From NCBI GenBank assembly GCA_037129475.1, contig JBAXUY010000140.1, positions 1-7,300 on the forward strand: a stretch of DNA of 7,300 nt. The letters run 5' to 3'. The position numbers and the translations under genes were made by a program. This document shows positions 1-5,420 of this stretch, one piece after another; position 1 is the stretch's first letter, and each line of letters opens with the position of its first letter. Source of the stretch: RGVT01 sp037129475. GTDB lineage: Bacteria; Planctomycetota; Planctomycetia; Pirellulales; UBA1268. Under the pieces are notes generated by a model that saw only the letters and a list, made by a program, of their open reading frames with translations, was not told the origin of the DNA and ran no database searches.

Positions 1-553
1 CGTCGCGGGTGCCGTCGCGATCCATGCAGGTGAGCACGATCTCCCCGGCGCCGAGTTCCTCGACGCGCTTCGCCCACGCCACGGCCTCGAGGCCCGTGGC
101 CACGCGTCCGCCGCTCACGAACACCTCCCACATCTCGCGGCCGTCGCGCACCACCCGCTTGGGGTCGATGTTCACCACCGTGGCACAACTGCCGAGCCGG
201 TCGGCGACCTGCGACACGAGGTCGGGTGTGCGCACCGCGGCGGAATTGATGCTCACCTTCTCCGCCCCGGCCTGGACGAGTTCACAGGCGTCGGCGAGCG
301 TGCGGATGCCGCCCCCCACCGTGAACGGCATGAAAATCGTTTCCGCCACCCGCCGCACCACGTCGAGCATGATCGAACGGCCCTCGTGGCTGGCGGTGAT
401 GTCGAGGAACACGAGCTCGTCGGCGCCCTCCGCCTCGTAGCGGGCCGCCACGGCCACGGGATCGCCCGCGTCGACGAGATCGAGGAATTTCGTCCCCTTC
501 ACGACCCGCCCCTTCTCGACGTCAAGACAGGGAATGATCCGCTTGGCGAGCAT
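1..553 (-). CDS. hisF: HisF, imidazole-glycerol-phosphate synthase cyclase subunit (3' end beyond window)
   Basis: With HisH, HisF converts PRFAR plus ammonia to imidazole-glycerol phosphate and AICAR, the fifth step of histidine synthesis, in the cytoplasm. Only the first 184 codons are present; family members are about 250-260 residues. The protein opens MLAKRIIPCLDVEKGRVVKG. The two catalytic aspartates fall at the family positions, Asp11 in IPCLD and Asp130 in VVNIDPKR. Other signatures are FLDITAS (about 50-56), the phosphate-binding loop TVGGGIR (78-84), KVSINSAAV, ending at the left edge in TCMDRDGTRD. The ATG (551-553) overlaps the thiG stop by one base (TGATG). There is no Shine-Dalgarno sequence in front of it, so translation probably depends on reinitiation after thiG. 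Identity is certain; the missing C-terminal part cannot be judged. Confidence 0.97.
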   Translation of the reverse strand, partial: MLAKRIIPCLDVEKGRVVKGTKFLDLVDAGDPVAVAARYEAEGADELVFLDITASHEGRSIMLDVVRRVAETIFMPFTVGGGIRTLADACELVQAGAEKVSINSAAVRTPDLVSQVADRLGSCATVVNIDPKRVVRDGREMWEVFVSGGRVATGLEAVAWAKRVEELGAGEIVLTCMDRDGTRD

Positions 554-1488
554 CAGTGGGGGCGTCCGGGGGCGGTGATCGTGCCCTCGAGCGGACTCGA
601 GGCGGTGGCGTAGAGCTTCTTCGGGATGCGCCCGGCGAGGAAGGCCTGCCGACCCGCTTCGCACGCCGCCTTCATCGCCGCCGCCATGCGGGGTGGATCG
701 GCCGCATGGGCGATCGCCGTATTCAAGAGCACGCCGTCGACGCCAAGTTCCATCGCCGCCGCCACGTCGCTCGCCGTGCCCACGCCCGCATCGACGATCA
801 CCGGATACTGCGGGTCGCCATCCTTCAGGTATTCGAGGCAGATGCGCAGATTGTTGGCGTTGAGGATGCCCTGCCCCGAGCCGATCGGGCTGCCGGCAGG
901 CATCACGCTCGCGGCGCCGAGCTCCTTGAGCCGCCGGGCGATGATCGGATCATCACTCGAATAGACGAGCACGGCGAAGCCGTCGGCCACGAGACGCTCC
1001 GTCGCCTCGAGCGTGCCGACCGGGTCGGGCAGAAGCGTCTTTGCATCACCGAGCACTTCGAGCTTCACCCATTCGGAGCCCGGATTCCCGAGGTCGCGGA
1101 GCAGTTCGCGGCCGAGCCGGGCCACCCGCACCGCATCGGCCGCGGTGAAACAGCCGGCCGTGTTCGGCAGGATCGTGTAGCGCGTCGCGTCGAGGTGGTC
1201 GAGGATGTTCTCGCCGGCCGAGTTGACGAGCCGCTCGCGACGCACGGCGACGGTCACGCAGTCGGTGCCGGAGACTGCGAGACAACGGGCCATCTCGGCG
1301 TAACTGGCGTACTTGCCGGTGCCGACGACGAGCCGGCTGTGCAGCGTCACCCCGCCCACGCGCAGTGGGGCGTCGAGCGCCTGGTCCGGCGGGCTCGTGG
1401 CAGTGGGCGTGGCGGCACGTGATGTCATCGGATGCTCTGGCACAGGTGCGATCGGCGAAGTGCCGGGCGAGGCGGCCCGGCCGCTCAC
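553..1488 (-). CDS. thiG: ThiG, thiazole synthase
   Basis: ThiG is a cytoplasmic TIM-barrel enzyme that condenses 1-deoxy-D-xylulose 5-phosphate, dehydroglycine and ThiS-thiocarboxylate sulfur into the thiazole phosphate of thiamine. From the GTG start it has 311 residues. Visible signatures are LVVGTGKY (53-60), CVTVAVRR (77-84), ILPNTAGC (106-113), WVKLEVLGD with the Schiff-base lysine at about 142, VMPAGSPIGSGQG (195-207) and IVDAGVGTASD (231-241). The family core starts near residue 40. The GTG at 1486-1488 is chosen because it overlaps the thiS stop in a GTGA junction, typical of coupled genes. It gives an unconserved Ala/Pro/Ser-rich extension of about 40 residues. The alternative ATG at 1428 gives 291 residues but has no visible ribosome binding site. 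The stop overlaps the hisF start. Function is certain; the start is less so. Confidence 0.96.
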   Translation of the reverse strand: MSGRAASPGTSPIAPVPEHPMTSRAATPTATSPPDQALDAPLRVGGVTLHSRLVVGTGKYASYAEMARCLAVSGTDCVTVAVRRERLVNSAGENILDHLDATRYTILPNTAGCFTAADAVRVARLGRELLRDLGNPGSEWVKLEVLGDAKTLLPDPVGTLEATERLVADGFAVLVYSSDDPIIARRLKELGAASVMPAGSPIGSGQGILNANNLRICLEYLKDGDPQYPVIVDAGVGTASDVAAAMELGVDGVLLNTAIAHAADPPRMAAAMKAACEAGRQAFLAGRIPKKLYATASSPLEGTITAPGRPH

Positions 1489-1706
1489 CCGCCGCCGACC
1501 AGGGTCACGATCTCGAGGCGGTCGCCGGCCTTGAGCATACAGGCGGAAAGCCGTGCCCGGGGCACGACGGCCTCGTTGACCTCGACGGCGATCGGCCGGC
1601 CGGTGAGTCCGAGCGATTCGACGACGTCGAGCGCCGTTGCACCCGGGGCGGCCGGAAACGGCTCGCCATTGACCGTGATCGTGAGGCTGGCTGTGGTGGC
1701 TTGCAT
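1485..1706 (-). CDS. thiS: ThiS, sulfur carrier protein for thiazole synthesis
   Basis: This is a ubiquitin-fold sulfur carrier of 73 residues. Its C-terminal glycine is adenylated by ThiF and converted to a thiocarboxylate, the sulfur donor used by ThiG. The sequence shows the family pattern: a first beta strand with ITVNGEP near the N terminus, ALDVVESLGL, then IAVEVNEAVVPR, a conserved GDRLEIVTLV segment, and an exposed C-terminal Gly-Gly (the protein ends GGG). The ATG at 1704-1706 is chosen because it yields the normal family length and has a GGTGA-like site just upstream. The frame stays open further upstream to 1802, but that part runs into the preceding gene and is not family sequence. 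The stop overlaps the thiG GTG by four bases. The thiF, thiH/thiO and thiE partners are not in this window. Confidence 0.93.
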   Translation of the reverse strand: MQATTASLTITVNGEPFPAAPGATALDVVESLGLTGRPIAVEVNEAVVPRARLSACMLKAGDRLEIVTLVGGG

Positions 1707-1734
1707 GGCGTTCACCGACCGGACAATGCCGGAG

Positions 1735-2307
1735 CTATTCCTTGTCTTTCTTCGCCTTGACGGCGCCCGCTGCCTTGGCTCCGCCGCCGCGTGGCCGGGC
1801 AACGTCCAGCGGTTCGAGCTTGGCGACGAACGGCGTCGCTGCCGCCTGCTGCGGATTGAACGGGATGCCGTACGCCACGGTCGTGCCCGTCGACGAGTCA
1901 GTCACGTAGAGCACGCTCGGGGCGAAGTTGGCGGCCCCGCCGGTCTGCAATTCCGCGGCCCCCGCCACGAGCAGAAACCGTGGATTCTTCGCCTGGCCTG
2001 CCTTGAAGCCGAGATCCGCCAGCACGTTGTGCTTGTAGGCTCCCGAAAACTTGCCGGTCGCAGGATTGATCACGCCGCCGGACAGGTCACCGGTCTCGAA
2101 GTCGAGGATGAAGAATCCCTCGACGCCCATCCCGAGCGGCACCGTGCACACGGCGAACGACTCATCGGCGAGCGACGTGAGCGCCTGCGCCTTCGGGAGC
2201 GGACTCGGCGGCCCGAAGCACCATCCCACCACGACACCCGTCGTCACGAGCCCGATCGCGGCCGCCGCCGTGGTCACCGTCCGCGCCACATGCTCACCGA
2301 TCCTCAT
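1735..2307 (-). CDS. Small membrane-anchored protein of unknown function
   Basis: This is a 190-residue protein whose function I do not recognise. The ATG at 2305-2307 is preceded by a strong purine-rich ribosome binding site (GGAAGGGAG, seven bases away), so the start is well supported. Residues of about 9-31 form one hydrophobic helix (AAAAIGLVTTGVVVGWCFG), a likely signal anchor. A globular part of about 120 residues follows, containing GFFILDFETGDLSGGVINPATGKF, NPRFLLVAGAAEL and SVLYVTDSSTGTTVAYGIPF. The tail is rich in Ala, Gly and Lys, ending KAKKDKE. I recall similar small proteins with an LDF-TGDL...NP-TG-F pattern from planctomycete genomes, but cannot verify this here. It lies 28 bases upstream of thiS on the same strand, suggesting cotranscription. 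No enzymatic motif is visible. A structural or envelope-associated role is possible but unproven. Confidence 0.78.
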   Translation of the reverse strand: MRIGEHVARTVTTAAAAIGLVTTGVVVGWCFGPPSPLPKAQALTSLADESFAVCTVPLGMGVEGFFILDFETGDLSGGVINPATGKFSGAYKHNVLADLGFKAGQAKNPRFLLVAGAAELQTGGAANFAPSVLYVTDSSTGTTVAYGIPFNPQQAAATPFVAKLEPLDVARPRGGGAKAAGAVKAKKDKE

Positions 2308-2314
2308 GAATCAA

Positions 2315-2323
2315 CTCCCTTCC
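2315..2323 (-). promoter_or_regulatory. Ribosome binding site of the 190-aa protein
   Basis: On the minus strand this reads GGAAGGGAG, seven bases before the ATG at 2307. It is the strongest purine-rich site in the left block. It fixes the start codon and indicates independent translation initiation here. Confidence 0.6.
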
Positions 2324-2376
2324 TGAAAACAGCCACATGCACGCTGCGACGCAACGATTCCGAGCCAGTCTACGGC

Positions 2377-3624
2377 CTACGGCTTCGCTGGCGGCGCGGG
2401 AGCCGGCGCGGGCGGCGTGGCGGGAGCACTGGGTGGAGCCGCCGGTGGCGTCGCAGCGGCTGCGGGTGGCGGGGCGGGCTGTGGGGTGGCCGGCGGAGCG
2501 GGCTTCGCCGGCTCTGCGGGGGCGGCCGGTTTGTCTGCCGGTTTGTCTGCCGGTTTGGCGGCCGGGGCTTGCGCCTCTGCGGGTGGAGCCGGGGGAGGAG
2601 GCGGGGGCGGTAGAAGCTTGGCAGCCGGCGTCGGCACGAGTTTGCCACCGGCGTGCGTGCCGACGAACACGTTCTTGTCGTCGGGCGAGAACGTCACGCA
2701 CCACACGCTCGATTTCTCCGCCGGCAGGCCCTCCTGCTCTCCCTTCGCGTTCACGTCCCAGAGTTTCACGGCGCCGTCGAGGCTGCCACTCACCAGCCGC
2801 GTGCCATCGGCGGAAAATGCCACCGATGTCACCCAGTCCTTGTGCCCCTTGAGCGTGGCGTATTCCTTCGAGTCGCTCGTCGTCCAAAGTTTGATCGTAC
2901 GGTCGGCGCCGGCGGTGGCCAGCCGCGAGCCGTCGGGCGAGTAGGCCACCGTCCACAGCGCGTCGCCGTGCCCCTCGAGCTTTCCCTTCTCCGCGCCGTC
3001 GGCCGCGTTCCAGAGTTTCACGAGTTTGTCGCCACCGCCGGTCGCGAGCGTCGCGCCGTCGGGCGAGAACGCGACAGCAGTCACGGGCCCGGCGTGCGCG
3101 GTGATCGCCTTCACCTCCTGGCCCGTCGTCGCGTCCCAGAGCACGACGAGGCCGTCCTCGCCCGCCGTCGCAAGCTTCGTGCCGTCGGGAGAGAAGGCGA
3201 GCGACCGCACCCAGCCCTTGTGCTTCTTGAGATCGTGCTTCGCGGCGCGGGCCGGCAGATCCCAGAGTTTCACGAGCCCGTCGTAGCCTGCCGTGGCGGC
3301 CCGCGTGCCATCCTTCGAGATCTGCACCGCCCACACGGCCGTCGGGTGTCCAGCCAGGTCGCCGATGCGGGACCCATCGGCCTTCCACACGACGACGTCG
3401 CCGGGGCGGTAGAGCAGGCTCTCGCCGCCGGCAGTGACGAGCGACGCACCGTCATGCGCGTAGTCGGCCGCGATCACCCAGCGTTTGAACTCCCCGAGGG
3501 TGGCGGCGGGGGCGGCCGGCTGGGCCGGGGCCGGCGGATCGGCTGCCTGCGGGAATCCGGCCGCCAACGCAGCCGTCATGAGCGTGAGGGCCGGAACGAC
3601 GAGCCGAAAGCATGGGGCGGTCAT
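2377..3624 (-). CDS. Secreted seven-blade WD40 beta-propeller protein with Pro/Ala-rich tail
   Basis: This 415-residue protein is probably exported. Residues 1-28 look like a signal peptide (MTAPCFR, then hydrophobic LVVPALTLMTAALAAG, with plausible cleavage near PQAA-DP). Seven WD40-type units follow at about 47-92, 94-135, 136-177, 178-219, 220-261, 262-302 and 303-330. They carry VAFSPDG-type and LATAG-D---KLWD-type motifs. The conserved Trp of blades 2-6 falls at 121, 163, 205, 247 and 289, exactly 42 residues apart. The seventh unit lacks its final WD strand. Residues 331-415 are a low-complexity Pro/Ala/Lys tail including a KPADKPADKPA stretch. WD40 propellers are protein-interaction scaffolds; no catalytic domain is visible, so the role and partner are unknown. 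The ATG at 3624 is chosen over one 17 codons upstream because AGGAGA precedes it and the signal peptide then begins correctly. It is followed by the 190-aa gene after 69 bases. Confidence 0.94.
   Translation of the reverse strand: MTAPCFRLVVPALTLMTAALAAGFPQAADPPAPAQPAAPAATLGEFKRWVIAADYAHDGASLVTAGGESLLYRPGDVVVWKADGSRIGDLAGHPTAVWAVQISKDGTRAATAGYDGLVKLWDLPARAAKHDLKKHKGWVRSLAFSPDGTKLATAGEDGLVVLWDATTGQEVKAITAHAGPVTAVAFSPDGATLATGGGDKLVKLWNAADGAEKGKLEGHGDALWTVAYSPDGSRLATAGADRTIKLWTTSDSKEYATLKGHKDWVTSVAFSADGTRLVSGSLDGAVKLWDVNAKGEQEGLPAEKSSVWCVTFSPDDKNVFVGTHAGGKLVPTPAAKLLPPPPPPPAPPAEAQAPAAKPADKPADKPAAPAEPAKPAPPATPQPAPPPAAAATPPAAPPSAPATPPAPAPAPPAKP
2525..2560. repeat. 12-bp tandem repeat inside the WD40 protein tail
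   Basis: GCCGGTTTGTCT occurs twice in direct succession (2525-2536 and 2537-2548), followed by a partial third copy (GCCGGTTTG, 2549-2557). The unit keeps the reading frame and encodes the repeated Ala-Asp-Lys-Pro of the tail. It is probably a slippage-prone short tandem repeat that varies the tail length. Confidence 0.8.
2759..3274. repeat. 126-bp periodic repeat encoding WD40 blades
   Basis: A CAGAGTTTCACG-like segment recurs at 2759, 2885 (diverged), 3011, 3137 (diverged) and 3263. The copies are separated by exactly 126 bp, and those at 2759, 3011 and 3263 are identical over the first 12 bases. Each period encodes one 42-residue blade. This is internal gene duplication within the WD40 gene, not a separate element. 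Confidence 0.75.
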
Positions 3625-3701
3625 CGATGTATCTCCTGAAGGAACGACGCGCAGAGTATAGTTCCCGCCGATCAACCGAATCCATCAGGGAACCTCCGCC
3701 G
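3625..3701. promoter_or_regulatory. Divergent intergenic control region, putative back-to-back promoters
   Basis: These 77 bases separate the two divergently transcribed blocks and must hold the 5' signals of both, unless the transcripts start elsewhere. The segment GAGTATAGTTC contains TATAGT on the plus strand (3657-3662) and the overlapping TATACT on the minus strand (3660-3655). Each matches the -10 consensus at five of six bases. Transcription starting a few bases past each box would leave leaders of about 25-35 bases, long enough for the ribosome binding sites AGGAGA (minus strand, 3637-3632) and AGGGAA (plus strand, 3687-3692). No convincing -35 box is seen on either side, so the promoter assignment is tentative. 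Confidence 0.35.
3632..3637 (-). promoter_or_regulatory. Ribosome binding site of the WD40 protein
   Basis: AGGAGA on the minus strand sits seven bases before the ATG at 3624. It favours this start over the in-frame ATG at 3675. Confidence 0.6.
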
Positions 3702-5402
3702 ATGGCCCGCACCGTGCGATCCCCCTCCGCCGCCACGTTCAGGAGAACGCCCGCGGGGCGCCAGGCCGTGCTCGTCGCCAGCGGCGACCTGCGGGAGGAG
3801 GCCAACCGCGTCTGCTGGCCCGCGCAGCAGGCCCTCGAGACCGACCTCACGAAGGCGTTCGCCGCCGCCGGCTGGACGCTGTCGCGCGGCCATGCTGCGT
3901 CGCGTTCGCGCGGCCACGGCTTCATCGCCAGCGCCCGCGAGGGGCTCGACGTATTCGCGACGATCGATCCCGAATCACCGCTCGTCGTGGCCGAGGCGGT
4001 CTGGCAGTATTCCAATCACGTGCTCCCCGGGCTCACGACGCATTCGGGGCCGATCCTCACCGTCGCCAACTGGTCGGGCCAGTGGCCGGGCCTCGTCGGC
4101 ATGCTGAACCTCAACGGCTCGCTCACGAAGGCGGGCGTGGCCTACCACACGCTGTGGGCCGACGACTTCGCGAGCCCGACGTTCCGCCGCCACCTGCAGT
4201 CGTGGGTCGACACGGGGCACGTGCACCACGACACGAGCCATGTCGTGCCGCTCACGAATGTGTCGATCCCGCGGCCGCTCGCACAAACCGCAGCCACGAT
4301 CGCGGCCGAACTTCGCCACTCGAAGGCCCTGATGGGCGTGTTCGACGAGGGCTGCATGGGGATGTTCAACGCGATCATTCCCGACCACCTGCTCCACGCG
4401 ACGGGCGTCTTCAAGGAGCGGCTCAGCCAAAGCGCCCTCTACCATGAAACGACGCGGGTGAGCGATGCCGAGGCTCGCGCGGTGTTCAAGTGGCTCGAGA
4501 AGGCGGGCATGCGGTTCCACTTCGGCAAGGACGAGACGCGCGACCTGACGCGGGCCCAGGTGCTCCTGCAGTGCAAGACATACGTGGCCACCCTGCGGAT
4601 CGCCGACCGCTTCGGCTGCGACCTGGTGGGCATCCAGTATCAGCAGGGGCTCAAGGATCTGCTGCCGGCAAGCGACCTCGTCGAGGGGATGCTCAACGAC
4701 TCGAAGCGGCCGCCGGTGACGGCCGAAGGCTCGAGCCGCGTGCTCTGGAAAGGCAAACCACTCGTACATTTCAACGAGGTGGACGAGTGCGCGGGCCTCG
4801 ACGGCCTGATCTCACAGCGGGTCCACGAGGCCCTCGGCCAGCCGGTGGAGAACACGCTCCACGACATCCGCTGGGGCGACTGGGACCAGTCGCGCTCGAC
4901 CGACCAGTGGGTGTGGGTGTTCGAGATCTCGGGGGGCGCGCCGCCCGCCCACTTCACGGGCGGATGGAAGGGCGCGGAGGGCTTCCGCCAGCCACCGATG
5001 TATTTCCGGCTCGGCGGCAGCACGCTCGCCGGCGTGAGCAAGCCGGGCGAGATCGTCTGGAGCCGAATCTGGGTCGACGGCAGTTCGGGACAGGAAAAAC
5101 TGCGGATGGACATCGGACGCGCGCAGGTCATGTCACTACCCGACGAAGAGACCCGCCGCCGGCTCGACGCCACGACGCCGCAGTGGCCGATCATGCATGC
5201 GGTCACCTACGGCATCTCCCGCGACCAGATGATGGCACGCCACAAGGCGAACCACATCCAGGTGGCCTACGCCAAGGACGCCGCCGCCGCCGACAAGGCC
5301 GCGATTCTCAAGGCCGCGGTGGCCCGCGACCTTGGAATGGACGTCTCGTTCTGCGGCACCCGCGGCCACGGCGTGTCGCCAGCCCTTCGCTGGGACGCGT
5401 AA
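3702..5402 (+). CDS. L-fucose isomerase family sugar isomerase
   Basis: The 566-residue protein is probably a cytoplasmic, metal-dependent aldose-ketose isomerase of the L-fucose/L-arabinose isomerase superfamily. The best evidence is residues 306-362. GIQYQQGLKDLLPASDLVEG followed by MLND lines up with what I recall of E. coli FucI (GFQGQRQWTDHYPNGDFAEA then LLN), and HFNEVDECAGLDG lines up with ATENDSLNG. On that alignment the Mn2+ ligands would be Glu328 and Asp361, with a C-terminal histidine, probably His499 in MHAVTYG. Other visible segments are ILTVANWSGQWPGLVGMLN (118-136) and VFDEGCMGMFNAI (213-225), similar to the cofactor-proximal part of the family. The substrate cannot be read from sequence; L-fucose, D-arabinose or a related sugar is possible. 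The ATG at 3702 is preceded by AGGGAA nine bases upstream. A longer in-frame start at 3612 would overlap the WD40 gene start and is less likely. The kinase gene follows after 18 bases, supporting a catabolic operon. Confidence 0.86.
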   Translation: MARTVRSPSAATFRRTPAGRQAVLVASGDLREEANRVCWPAQQALETDLTKAFAAAGWTLSRGHAASRSRGHGFIASAREGLDVFATIDPESPLVVAEAVWQYSNHVLPGLTTHSGPILTVANWSGQWPGLVGMLNLNGSLTKAGVAYHTLWADDFASPTFRRHLQSWVDTGHVHHDTSHVVPLTNVSIPRPLAQTAATIAAELRHSKALMGVFDEGCMGMFNAIIPDHLLHATGVFKERLSQSALYHETTRVSDAEARAVFKWLEKAGMRFHFGKDETRDLTRAQVLLQCKTYVATLRIADRFGCDLVGIQYQQGLKDLLPASDLVEGMLNDSKRPPVTAEGSSRVLWKGKPLVHFNEVDECAGLDGLISQRVHEALGQPVENTLHDIRWGDWDQSRSTDQWVWVFEISGGAPPAHFTGGWKGAEGFRQPPMYFRLGGSTLAGVSKPGEIVWSRIWVDGSSGQEKLRMDIGRAQVMSLPDEETRRRLDATTPQWPIMHAVTYGISRDQMMARHKANHIQVAYAKDAAAADKAAILKAAVARDLGMDVSFCGTRGHGVSPALRWDA

Positions 5403-5408
5403 GGAAGG
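5403..5408 (+). promoter_or_regulatory. Ribosome binding site of the sugar kinase
   Basis: GGAAGG begins immediately after the isomerase TAA and lies 12 bases before the ATG at 5421, slightly farther than usual. The in-frame TTG at 5409 directly abuts it and is too close to use, so ATG 5421 is preferred. Confidence 0.45.
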
Positions 5409-5420
5409 TTGGATTCCGTC

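Noticed and set aside
1707..2376. TPP riboswitch upstream of thiS
   Set aside because: I looked on the minus strand for the conserved thi-box segments (CTGAGA and the ACCTGA...GGATAATGCC region) before thiS and before the 190-aa gene and found neither. One could still lie upstream of a more distant promoter.
2525..2560. CRISPR-like or regulatory direct repeats
   Set aside because: The unit is only 12 bp with no spacers, stays in frame and encodes Ala-Asp-Lys-Pro in the WD40 protein tail.
1432..2613. Plus-strand open frame of 393 codons antisense to thiS, the 190-aa gene and the WD40 tail
   Set aside because: It is low-complexity Arg/Gly sequence opposite genes with strong family or start evidence.
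2294..3388. Minus-strand open frame of 364 codons inside the WD40 gene
   Set aside because: It is a shifted frame of the WD40 gene. Its apparent repeats only mirror the 126-bp period of the real gene, and the composition is Arg-rich.
5409..5420. TTG at 5409 as the kinase start
   Set aside because: It abuts the ribosome binding site with no spacing. The ATG at 5421 places the phosphate-loop motif at the usual distance from the N terminus.
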